From: Brachionus plicatilis
Lineage: Eukaryota; Rotifera; Eurotatoria; Ploima; Brachionidae
Length of the DNA: 64,000 bases
Assembly (NCBI GenBank): GCA_010279815.1
Contig: QEOQ01000688.1
Coordinates: forward strand, 408,158 to 472,157
Reading direction: 5' to 3'
Shown: positions 43,012 through 52,838 of the stretch, one piece after another
Layout of the letters: the number at the start of each line of letters is the position of its first letter
How positions within the stretch are numbered: position 1 is the first letter of the stretch
Notes under the pieces: model-generated
Database searches by the model: none
Told to the model about the DNA's origin: nothing
What the model saw: the letters and a program-made list of their open reading frames with translations, nothing else
Translations under genes and position numbers: made by a program

Positions 43012-43615
43012 TAAACGACTGACAAATATTTATTTGGATGACATTTTAATAATTTTGCACAGACAAAATAAAACCTATTTTATAGACAAAATAAACTAAT
43101 TTTAATGACAAAAATATTTATTTAAATGACAATATGAATAAATTGACTAACAAAAAAATAAATCTAGATAAAATATAAAAAAATAAAAATGATTAATTTA
43201 TTTTTTGGTTTTTTCACCTGAGTTGATTTCTTTGGCCTTCCTCGCTTTCTTGGTAAATCTACATCTTGGTAATCATTTTGGTAAAGCAAAGCTGCTTTTT
43301 GCTTTTTTGGTCTTCTTCTTTTGCGTTTCTGACCAATTGAAATATTTTTAGCTTCTTCTTGGAAAATGCAGATCAAGCAAAAGGTATGCAAGGCCAAGAA
43401 CATGAATGCAGTTGCAGTTTTTAGCAAATTTTCTAAAATTGCATTTACTTTGTTTCCAATTATCGGATCAAAGATTGGTCTCGTTGATCTGGCAGAATTG
43501 AGAGTAGTCAAAAAATGAACGCCAAGATGATAAAAATAATTAATTAATCGATCGAAAAATATTTTTATCACTCAAATCATTATTTTATCAGTCAATTAAT
43601 TTATTGGTCATCAAA
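43012..43615 (-). mobile_element. SWIM/AT-hook element with TGACAAA iterons
   Basis: Both flanks carry short degenerate units of the type TGACAAAnAnnnAACTAAnT pointing inward. On the left are GACTGACAAATATTTATTTG and TAGACAAAATAAACTAATTT; on the right, in reverse complement, GATGACCAATAAATTAATTG and ACTGATAAAATAATG. They surround a minus-strand Mutator-type gene remnant. The left flank and the last ~90 bp of the gene are nearly identical to the element at 47.1-47.9 kb. Exact ends are uncertain. Confidence 0.55.
43164..43571 (-). pseudogene. Mutator-like SWIM/AT-hook C-terminus, degenerate
   Basis: The open frame ends with EEAKNISIGQKRKRRRPKKQ, KAALLYQ and DLPRKRGRPKKSTQ. The E-A-K-x-I-x-I-G-Q-K-R-K-R-x-R-P-K-K-x-x-x-A-L-L-x-Q layout is the standard sequence downstream of the SWIM finger in animal Mutator-like transposases, and the last part is a second AT-hook. 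Just upstream, the SWIM part is only seen in another frame (a CIHVLGLAY-like stretch), so at least one frameshift separates them. The transposase core is absent. A remnant. Confidence 0.6.
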
Positions 43616-44524
43616 TGAATAAAAAGCAACCACAATATTTACTTAAAATCTAAAAAAAATTTTATTAAAAAAAAATTATAATTAAAATACTTTTGTTGCT
43701 TTAGAAAGGAGAATTTTGAGGAATTCAAGAAAATCTTTTTTGTAAAATATTTAATGTTAATGTAAAATAACACAAATTTTTTTTCAATCTCAACTGTGAG
43801 TAAGATAGCTGTTTTATTAGACGTTTTAACTAATATTTTTCTATGGTAAAATATTATTTTTATCTGATTTTGAAAAAAAATTTGGTCATATTTTATCAGA
43901 AAAACGTTTTTCTACTTAAAAAAATTAAGCAAATATTTTTTATTTTCATATTACGTTCGTCAAACATTCAAGTGAAAATTTTAATTACTTTTAGGAATCA
44001 AATAATTATCATCATAATCTTTAAAAGATTAATTAAATAAACGATAGATTTAATTTAGCTTTGAGCGTGTTTAAAAATTTTAAAAATATTGAAAAACTGA
44101 TTAAAATTATCCTCCTTCGAGTATTATTTTTTCTATTTACTTTTAAATGGAAAAATTATATTTTTTTATCAATGATCTGTTATTACGAAATGTTTTGTTT
44201 TGTTTTGTAATCATTCCTTAATCTTATTCAAAATATTTTTCTATTTCAAAGTAAATATAATTTTTAGTTAAAAGCTTGTCGTATCGGATCAGCATTTAAT
44301 GAAATTAATAATTAGATAAATATTATTAAAAAAATAAGGAAAAAGTATCATGAAAAAAGATAAATTAATTACATAATCAATTTCATTAATACTCAGTGAT
44401 TAAATTTCAAACTAAGACTGTTACTAATTTAAATCTGGATGAGCAAATAAACTAATAAATATTTAAGAACCAGCTAGTTTGAATTCAATTTAAAAAAAAG
44501 CTTAATTTTTAAAAAATTCAAAAA
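43616..44524. other. Intergenic, upstream of Ly6
   Basis: 0.9 kb of AT-rich sequence with no recognisable gene; presumably holds the promoter of the Ly6 gene. Confidence 0.4.
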
Positions 44525-44964
44525 ATGAAATCTCAACATTTAAGCAAAGCAATCGTTGTCCTAATGATAACTGGTATTATAAAAATTTTTATCAAAATTA
44601 CTAAAATTTATTATTCTAAAAGCTTGTTTTCTTGAGTCAGTCAATTGTCTTAGATGTTACAAATGCAGTGATAAAGATACTTGCAGCGATCCATTTAAAG
44701 GTGGTGATGAATTATTGGTCTCTTGTGATGGTGGACAATGCTCAGTAAATTTTATCAAATTATATTATTAATAGCCTTTTTTATTTTTATTGACAGAAAG
44801 TAATTCTTGCAGATGGTAAAGTAGATAGAGCATGCTCTAATTTGTGTGAAACCAGTAAAAATGGATATTGCTGCAAAAGTGATAAATGCAATGGTTCAAA
44901 TACTTTGGTTTTTAATTATTTTTTAGCATTTACAGCTATTTTTTATACAATTTTTTCTAAATAA
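44525..44964 (+). CDS. Ly6-like GPI-anchored three-finger protein, 112 aa
   Basis: Exons 44525-44573, 44623-44744 and 44797-44964 join in frame (339 nt). Residues ~1-23 form a signal peptide. The mature part begins NCLRCYKCSD, a common Ly6 start, and ends the cysteine-rich fold with CCKSDKCNGS. A hydrophobic C-terminus (FNYFLAFTAIFYTIF) is consistent with GPI-anchor addition after CN-G-S. Shares the 49-nt phase-1 first exon with the Ly6 gene at 18941, and both proteins begin MKS. Expected on the outer cell surface; ligand unknown. Confidence 0.85.
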
Positions 44965-47135
44965 ATGTTTTGTGTAATTTTTTTCATTTTTATTTGAGAG
45001 GGTATTAATTTTGATTCACAAGTTAAAGCGGTTTCTTTAATATAGCGTAAGAATAAATTTCTTATTTAGCTTGGATCACAATCGGCTAAAAATTGATTTC
45101 TTCTGCTTTTACACTTTAAAACAGCCTAAAAAAATAAAAAAAACTCTTGAAATCACGGGCCCTTTCTAAAATTTGATCATTTTAATGATAATGGTGAGAA
45201 ATAAAACTGCTGATGCTGAATCTAACCTATCCCCAAATTAATAATCATACAAATTTTGATCAAAAATAAAACAAAAGGAAAACAATTCTGATCCAAAATT
45301 GTAATTCACTGATTTCAATTTTTTATTTGAAATTTCTTTTTATAAACAAATTTATTTTTAGATTGATGTTTAAGAATATCTATAACCCAAGCAAACGTGT
45401 TTTTTTTTAACTTACCAAATACCTTAAAAACGTACTAAAATCTGATTAAAATACCATCAAAAAATATCAAAAAATCTACCAGAATTCGCATTTGAATCGT
45501 TTCCCAATATCAGATGAAATGGTAATTTTTTGAACAAGAAAATAGACATTCCTTACTTTTAAAAGATAGAAAAGAGATTTAAATTTATATTTAAGCTCCT
45601 GATTGCAATTGTAAATATATTTTTTATTTTAATTATATGGTCATTTTTTGGCAATTGGATACAGTTCTTCTATAAATGACCCAGAATTGACTAAGATACT
45701 TATTTTACATTATTTTATTAAGCTTTCGTAATCTTAAGTTAATTTGTGGGTAAGGATATCTAATTTAACGAAATATTAAGTAAGATTACATTAAAATAGA
45801 TAACCTTCACTAAAATCGTATCAAAATGCTTACGGCCAAAAAAAAACGAGGTTTTTGGTAAAAAAAATAAAAGATTGACTTTTTTTCCAAATTTTTTAAT
45901 TAATTTAACTATGAGATTTTTAAAAAGTTTCAATATTCCTTACCTTTTTTTGCACAATTTACATAAAATTACACAATTTGTGATAAAATTTAGTTAAATT
46001 TTGTAATGAAAATATAACTCATTTAGGTAAAATTCAAAGTTATTTTAATAGACTTAAAATCAAAAAATCTTAAAAAGAAAAACAATAATTATCAATAAAT
46101 TTTTATAATTTACAAATATATGTATTAATTGGACTTTTTTTTATATTGAGATACTAAAGCATGAGAGAATCTAGATTCAAAAACTAGTTTTTATGGTGAA
46201 AATCCGTAAAATATTGTTAGAAAATTTTAAAAAAATGACAAGTTTTTGTATTTTTCAATTTTAAAATTATTATTTTTTGATAATTATTTTATTCTTACTA
46301 TGTTTACTTTTCCAGTCGCCAGACACTTAACTTGACATAAAGCGTCTGGCGACGTTTTACGCATTGTCAATTTAGGTTTTATTTTTTAATTAGATTTGTT
46401 TTAAAAAAATTTTAGATAAAATAAAGGGGTCCGGGGATTTTATCAAAAATCAAAAAATGCATCAAATCATAATTCGTTTTGTATTTTATCTTTTCCATAC
46501 GTTTCATTAAATATCTTTTGTTTAATAAAATTGATTCAATTAAATAAATTTTCATTTGAATTGAAAAATTGAATAAATGAAAAGTTGAATAAATTTAATT
46601 TTTTTGAAAAATTGAAAAGTTGACTAGAAGATATTTAAGTTATATATTACAAATTATTGTCCATGAATGAAAAAAAAATAGAAAATTTATTTAAAAGTAA
46701 ATTATTTTCTTAAATTTAAATTTCTTTTAAAGATTTTAAACAAAAAATTATTGGTTTTTGTAAAAAATAATAAAATTTTTTTATTTTTGGGCATTGTGAA
46801 GCTTGTTTCAATTCGGTCATTTCAATTCAGAAAAACTTGAATAACTTTTTTCTAAAAGATATAATTTCGACGAGGTAGAAAAAAACTTATAAAAAGATAA
46901 AGTCAAAAAAAACATTTGAAAAAATAATTTTTGAAAAAGACAATACAAATATCAAATTATGCAATATTAGTTTTTTAGAGACAAAAAATCATAAAAGTAT
47001 GATATCTAATTTTTTTTTGAGAGAAAAAATATCTACCTGTACTAATTGTACATGTTGTTTTTCCTAGATTAGACTATTTGTTATCGTTGACTTGATGATA
47101 TTGATTATCTTGGATTAAAGGTTAAATATTGGCTT
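44965..47135. other. Intergenic with a GC-rich hairpin and dispersed repeats
   Basis: No gene recognised. Contains the hairpin 46314-46352, a repeat at 46446-46520 shared with 35672-35740 and a ~60-bp block at 46800-46860 shared with 34372-34440. Confidence 0.5.
46314..46352. repeat. GC-rich hairpin (GTCGCCAGACrC stem)
   Basis: GTCGCCAGACAC and GCGTCTGGCGAC pair over 11 of 12 bases around a 15-nt loop. The stem is about 65% GC in a region under 20% GC. No T-run follows directly; most likely the heart of a small foldback element. Confidence 0.65.
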
Positions 47136-47880
47136 ATATTTTTTGGGGGTGACAAATTAAATTTTTTTAAGATGACAAAAATAACTAAAGGTGGTGCCTA
47201 ATTTAATTTGTTTTAGCTGACTATAAAAAACTAATTATTCTGACAAAAAAACTAAACGACTGACAAATTTATATATTGAGATAACTTTTTTATAATTTTT
47301 TACTGACAAAATAATACCCTATTTGTAGACAAAAAAATTATAAACGATTAATTTATTTTTGTTTTTTTTCCCTGAGTTGTTGATTTCTTTGGTCTTCCTC
47401 GTTTTCTTGGTAAATCCTTGGCTAGACATTTATGTGTCATATGACCTTTTTGATGACATTTTTCGCATAAGGATTCCTTAACCGGACATTTTGCTACATT
47501 ATGATTTTCATCGTCACAAAAATAGCATTTAGGCTTTTGACCAACAATAGAGACTACACATCTTAACCCAAAAATATTAGCGGGACCAGAAAGGTTTTTG
47601 ATTATATTTTCCGTCTGTTTTGGGTAAGAAATCTTCACCCTTTTAACTCCATTTTTTAGAGACCTATCTTTATAATAGTCATTAGTCATTAATTAAATTA
47701 GTCACCATTTTTTTGGTTAATCTGTCATCCCGAAAATATTTAATTTTTCGGTCAATTAGTTTATCTGTCAGTTAGTTAGTTTAATTGTCACTCAATTAGT
47801 TTAATTATCAGTGAAGTAGTTTGTTTGTCACCTAGTTTAGTTTTTTAGTCAGTAAAATAGGATTTTTTTGTCAGTCCATT
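47136..47880 (-). mobile_element. Zinc-knuckle/AT-hook element with TGACAAA iteron arms
   Basis: Left arm 47136-47345 and right arm 47690-47880 are arrays of ~20-bp degenerate units (TGACAAAnAAACTAAnT), facing inward. Examples in the right arm, read in reverse, are GTGACAAACAAACTACTTCA, CTGATAATTAAACTAATTGA and CTGACAGATAAACTAATTGA. At least eight units are visible in that arm. One minus-strand gene occupies the centre. The arms share the GACAAAATAAnnCCTATTTT block with the 43-kb element. Confidence 0.6.
47348..47689 (-). CDS. Gag-like zinc-knuckle protein with AT-hook tail, 113 aa
   Basis: An intact 113-codon frame starting MTNDYYKD. The N-terminal part resembles the RNA-binding segment that precedes zinc knuckles in gag/ORF1-type proteins (VKRVKISYPKQTENIIKNLS). 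Two perfect CCHC knuckles follow: CYFCDDENHNVAKC and CEKCHQKGHMTHKC. The protein then ends with an AT-hook (DLPRKRGRPKKST) and a Lys-rich tail. CCHC knuckles bind single-stranded nucleic acid; AT-hooks bind the minor groove of AT-rich DNA. The last ~22 residues and 3' flank are nearly identical to those of the SWIM-type remnant at 43.2 kb although the rest is unrelated. A start farther upstream on another exon is possible. Confidence 0.65.
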   Translation of the reverse strand: MTNDYYKDRSLKNGVKRVKISYPKQTENIIKNLSGPANIFGLRCVVSIVGQKPKCYFCDDENHNVAKCPVKESLCEKCHQKGHMTHKCLAKDLPRKRGRPKKSTTQGKKTKIN

Positions 47881-48060
47881 AAATGATGGCCTTAAATATT
47901 TATAAAAAAAGAAAGATATCTTTTAAAAAATCATTTTTTGGTTTTTGTGACCTTCTCTTTTTTTATGTTTTAGTATCTTCTTTATGTGCTTTTTTCTACC
48001 TCGTCCATATAATTTAGTTCTGTAAAATGCTAAATTTTAACCAATTTACTAGATGCAGTA

Positions 48061-48160
48061 AAATTAGTCTGCAAAATACTGTGCAAATTCTGCATTTTGC
48101 GCGTCATTTAAAAGTATCCTAATCAACTATGCAATTACTTTGCAGAGTTTTTGTAGACAT
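48061..48160. repeat. TCTGCAAAA palindromic repeat, copy
   Basis: AGTCTGCAAAATACTGTGCA and TTTAAAAGTATCCTAATCAA are followed by TTTGCAGAGTTTTTGTAGAC. Closest to the copy at 34461-34610. Confidence 0.65.
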
Positions 48161-49070
48161 CTATAAATAATTCAAACTTACAAATTATTTTCACATAAAC
48201 TGTCCTTCTTTGTTTTATTTTAATTTACCATTTAATCATTTTTTTTTCATTACCCAAGAGGTGTTTTTTGAAATAAATAATAATAATAAATATTTATCTT
48301 GAGGTTTAGCAGATTTTCTTAAAATTAAACATTTTACAAACTAAATAACCTCATAAAATTTTCAGGTTTTGGATGTTTTAATCTTATAAAATAATTTAAC
48401 TAACATCTTTTCATTTAAAATAATAATTTCTTTAATTAATTTTTCATTTAATAAAAAACCTTTTAAATGCACAAATTAGAAGTAATAGTATCAGTAATAG
48501 TTAGTAAAAATATACTACGATACTTTGGGGCTAAGATCAAGCAGCTGATGTAATTATTTCTATTAAAAAAATTTAATTTTTTCAAATTTAAATATTATTT
48601 TAACTTTTTTAACAGATTTTTTTTCGCATTTGTGATCTTCTATTCAAATAATATCAGGTTGATGTTCCTCAAAGTGATTAATTATGAAAATAATTGATAT
48701 ATTACATTAACTTTTTTACTTGATTTTTCTATTATAATTTAAATTTAATAAATAAATAAAGTAAATCTAATAGATTTACAATTAATTTTTTTTAATAAAT
48801 AAATAAAATTATTTGTCATAATCGAATCAAGATTTCGATTATTTAAAAAACGACAGCTTCTATTAAAAAAAAATTTAAGACTAATGATTCGAACTTGTTT
48901 ATTTTCAATCATAAAAAACTACCGTGAGGCCACGAAATTTTTTTTAAGTTTTTCTCAAATTTCAAATTCTAATTAAAATTTTATTTTTTTAAAGTTAAAT
49001 TAAAAATTTACAAAAAAAATTAAGACATATGATAAAATATTAATTGTTCATTTCAATCACGCTGAAATTC
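48161..49070. other. Intergenic, no gene recognised
   Basis: AT-rich sequence with AATAAATAA-type simple repeats. A 13-nt string GGCTAAGATCAAG at 48529-48541 matches the start of U2 snRNA, but the flanks do not. Confidence 0.4.
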
Positions 49071-49441
49071 TCATTTACCCCATTTAAAAAAAGTTTTTCG
49101 ACTTTTATCATTCTCATTTACCGAATGAGATTTTTTTCCTACCGAATATTTCAAGATCAATTGGCGAAAAATTTCCCTGCATTCTTCAACAGTTAAGCAT
49201 TCGGAAAGACCAGTCACAAGTGAGTCTTCTCTTTTTGCCAAATTAACTTTTTACTATAATATTAAAAATAAAATGTTGAGTTATTTCAAAAATTACCACT
49301 TTGCTCATAGGCCAACAGTTTATTTAAAAATTTATGCTCGTTCATCTCCATACATTTTGTCATGGTGCACGTCAACAAAAATATCATACAAATTAAACTT
49401 TGTTTTTGATAAAAAGATTTCTGTTTCCGCGAGGCATTCAT
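49071..49441 (-). CDS. Candidate secreted/amidated peptide precursor, 106 aa
   Basis: Exons 49297-49441 and 49071-49246 join in phase 1 across a 50-nt intron (321 nt). A hydrophobic segment (SLICMIFLLTCTMTKC) near the N-terminus serves as signal peptide, perhaps with initiation at the internal Met. The middle has a helical stretch with two cysteines six residues apart (ECLTVEECREIFRQ). The C-terminus is GKKS..., then SRK/TFFKWGK and stop. A dibasic site followed by a short aromatic peptide and terminal Gly-Lys is the pattern processed to a C-terminally amidated neuropeptide (here TFFKW-amide). I cannot assign a named family. Confidence 0.5.
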
Positions 49442-50873
49442 TTTAAATTCTTAAAATAAATTGGGCTTATTAAATTTTAGGAAATAAATATCGGTAAAAA
49501 TATCGAAACTAATTATCCACTTTCTCCCTTTAATTTTTTACCGAACTATTCTAATTTATATTAAATTACTTGAAAAATTTCTTAATTCAAAAATTAAATA
49601 GTATTCTTCATTTAAAACCCAGAGGGCATACCTACCAGTTTTTCTGTATTATTTTTTTATGAGTAACCAAGACTTCATAACAAAGAAAAAAGTAGTCAAA
49701 AGTGATGATTAATTTAAGGACTAATTGAATTTTTTTCTATAGTGTCTAGAATAGAATTTAGGGCATAGAAAAACCAGTTTGTATCAATGTAAAAAAAAGT
49801 GGAATATTTCGCCTCCAATGAGTCACTGCTGAAATTGTTCAATACTAGAATTTTATGATTAATAATTCTTGTAGTAATCTTAAATTTAAGAAAAATGAAA
49901 AATAAAACCGAAACACTACTTGACAGATTTTCCGATCAAATAAGATAAATTGCTCAAAATTATTTATTTGATTAGATATAGGAGCATCAATTTTATTAAT
50001 AAGCTAAAAGAGCCTTTTCTAGAGTACCTTGTATAAGAGGGACATAGAGATTGTAGAATTTTATTTTACTTTGCTTTTACGACAATTTAAGAGTCAATTA
50101 AATATTGTTTGGCAAATCGATGAAAATTATTTTTAAACAAATTACTAATTTTTGAGCCTAAAACCAAAAGCTGAAGTCTAAGGAAGAGTTGTTTAATTTA
50201 TTTTTCAATTAAATATTTTAGTGTTTTTTAAAACATTAATTACCAATCTGCTTATTTTCAAATTAAACTTTTTAAAATATAAATAGAATAATAACGTTAC
50301 TTTGGTAAAATGATTGAAATTTGAAAACTAGTTTTTTTATTTTTTAAGTCAATTTTTAAAATCACAATAATCAAATCAAACTATGAAAAATTTTGTTTTA
50401 TTTATATAAAAATTTCAAATCAAATTTTAATAAATATTTTTTTTTTTAGTAACAAGTTAAAAACTAATTTTTAACATTTAATTAGAAAAAAAATTTTGTA
50501 CTTGACATTCAATTGTCTTTTAAATATTGCTACCCTTTATTATATTTAAAAATAATTTTTAAAATTTCCCATTGGACTTAAACTTTAATTTAATAAATAA
50601 AAAATAAATAAATAATATTTTTTTGAATTTCGTTAAATTTTATTCAAAAAATATTAAAAACTTTTAAAATTAGAAGTCTAATTTACATTGGTCGAAACGC
50701 GTCGATCGTTTTATATTATTTTTTTAATTATTTTTTACAAATTAAACAATTATTTTATAAAAAAATATATTTTTTTTATTCAATAATTATCTTAACTTTA
50801 GAATGATTGTTGAAAATTTCATAGAAAAAAAATTCAAAGAATCATAAAACTCATAGAAATAATTTTATAAAAG
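49442..50873. other. Intergenic, no gene recognised
   Basis: AT-rich; no coding frame or repeat structure with convincing support. Probably includes the promoter of the peptide gene. Confidence 0.4.
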
Positions 50874-51023
50874 GAGATTGATCAATCCGAAGTTACCGAT
50901 ATTGTGAACCAATTTTGTACTGTTTACAAAGAGTATGATTTTGTTGACAGAGAAAATTTCTTAAATGAAATTCAAATTGAGAAAAAAATCGAATATCTGA
51001 CCCTTCTTCGATTTTTAGTGTGA
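50874..51023 (+). other. Orphan terminal exon, 49 codons
   Basis: After an AG acceptor the frame EIDQSEVTDIVNQFCTVYKE, DFVDRENFLNEIQIEKKIEY, LTLLRFLV ends in TGA at 51021. Composition and charge pattern are clearly protein-like. No upstream exon with a matching donor was found in the preceding 100 bp. It runs tail-to-tail against the tetraspanin gene, whose stop lies 86 bp away. Family not recognised. Confidence 0.4.
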
Positions 51024-51108
51024 GTCACTGGAAAAAAATATAAAAATTAATTTTACTAATTTTATTAATGGTCAAAATAAAAGGTGCTTTTTAAAATTTT
51101 ATACAAAA

Positions 51109-52131
51109 TTAATGCTTATTCAATAGTTGTTTTGATTCTTCCATGTATTGACGACATAATTTCTCAAATTTTCTAGCTCTACGTACCTCATTCGCAAAAT
51201 AAGCTCCACAAATAATGACAATCAACTTAAATTTAATAAAAAGATAATTTTTTCATTTTTAGAATTTCAATAAAAGTACCTGAAAAAATCCGAAGACAAG
51301 ACCGATTAGCGAAATGAGTAATAAATTTCGCCAAAAAAAGTCATAAAACGCTTGGTTGCAGCCTATAATATAAGAACTGCACGTCGGCGGAATATCTCCA
51401 GCGTATTCACTTGGGCCCACATTTCCACAGCATTGAAGCTGTTTTTGAATTTCGTTCACCGCATATTTTGCAGTGTTGTCATTTTCAAGCATTGCCTTGT
51501 TAAACAGCTCTCTCATCGCATCCGAAACAATTCCTTTTAACTTTTATTTCATAAAAAAAAATAATAAAATATTAATTATTTCCCATAAAATTTTAATTAC
51601 ATAATCCAATTTAACAAACCCCCATGTCGCACAAGCAAAGTAAATTCCAAATACAGCAAACATTAAAACAGAATACTAAGAATTAAAAATTTTTAAAAAT
51701 TATTTAAAAACACATCAAAAAAAATACCAGGAATAAAAGTTTTTCATTTTCTTTGCTGACACTAATCGATCCCAATAGTCCAACAAACGCTATTATAGCA
51801 CCAATGCTGATTAATAGATTTGCACCGACAAGTATGTAATCAGATGAAAAGCTGATTTCAGCTTCTTCTAAACGCTGCACTAGCGTTCTAAAATCCCGTT
51901 CAACTCTAAACCAAATTCCAATACAAGCAGCTGTGCAACCTGCGGCCTATAGTTTAAAATTTAAATTACTAAAAAAAATTCATAAATAGCTTTAAATCAG
52001 ATAAATATTTAATTTATTTGAAAAAATCCATTTACCCATATGAACATGTTTGCGCCAAACATGATCTGCTTGAACCCTATGAGAAAATTGACTTTTTGTT
52101 TGAGTTCGCGCTCTGTGTACCGCGGAATCAT
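51109..52131 (-). CDS. Tetraspanin, 255 aa
   Basis: Exons 52036-52131, 51728-51946, 51601-51675, 51280-51540 and 51109-51225 join in frame (768 nt). Four membrane segments are visible: after the basic N-terminus (GFKQIMFGANMFIW), ILVGANLLISIGAIIAFVGL, YSVLMFAVFGIYFACATWGF, and LLLISLIGLVFGFFQLIVII. The large extracellular loop has the diagnostic CCG (QLQCCGNVGPSEY) plus two further cysteines (PPTCSS, IIGCNQ). Tetraspanins organise membrane microdomains with integrins and signalling proteins. Subfamily not assigned. Confidence 0.9.
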
Positions 52132-52432
52132 TTTTTATTTTAGAACAAAAAATTCTAGAATTTGATTAATTTTATTAATGAACAAATTTTATATTATCTT
52201 TTACAAATTTTAATTTTTGTCTCGAACAAAATGCTCAGAATTTTTGCAAAATCCAAAAAAGTTATTGCTCTTATCAAAAAATAAATATTAAAATTACTAA
52301 TTTGAAAAAAAATAATTTTTAAAGACTAGAGAGGTAGTTTAGATTAATCAAAAAAAAAGTAATATAGTTTTGTTTTAATATGGCTAAATTTACGATGACT
52401 AATTTTATGTTATCTCTGGTTTGTTTATCAGG

Positions 52433-52838
52433 TCAATTTTCTTCATCCGAGTCATTAGTCAAAAATTTGGCCCATTTACTAACTTTCGGTTTGTCATCCG
52501 ATTGCTGCTCAGATCTAAAATTGTCGCCAATTTGATACGAATTTTCATTAACACAAGAAGTTTCCACTTTTCGCATTTTTTCTGCTTCCTCACTTCTCCC
52601 ACTTAGCTGATTCAAAAGCTGAACCTTTTCCCTGCATTCTTTTGAATCACCTTGAAAAAACACCTTTCTAAAAATGTTAATTGTCATGAATTTAAATGAA
52701 TTCATCATTTTTTACTTGCTTCAGACTTTGTTTGCTACCACATAATTTACATGTCCATTTATTTGTCGATTTTTTATTTATATCTACCTGATAAATTGAA
52801 CATTGAAAACATCTAACAATGTTAAAAATCTGTGACAT
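52433..52838 (-). CDS. MRNIP: MRNIP (MRN complex-interacting protein) orthologue, 117 aa
   Basis: Exons 52716-52838 and 52433-52663 join at CAA/GTG across a 52-nt intron (354 nt). The N-terminus has two CxxC pairs in the MRNIP arrangement ([10 protein letters not shown] then [12 protein letters not shown]), followed by the [11 protein letters not shown] segment, an acidic/Ser region, and the conserved SKWAKFL motif near the C-terminus. MRNIP binds MRE11-RAD50-NBS1 and promotes ATM signalling at DNA breaks. The protein is much shorter than vertebrate MRNIP because the tail after SKW..FL is only a few residues. It starts head-to-tail after MOB3. Confidence 0.82.

Noticed and set aside
48529..48541. 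U2 snRNA-like 5' string GGCTAAGATCAAG
   Set aside because: Only 13 nt match; the branch-site recognition region, Sm site and stem-loops do not follow.
52421..52606. Plus-strand frame opposite MRNIP
   Set aside because: Antisense shadow of MRNIP exon 2.
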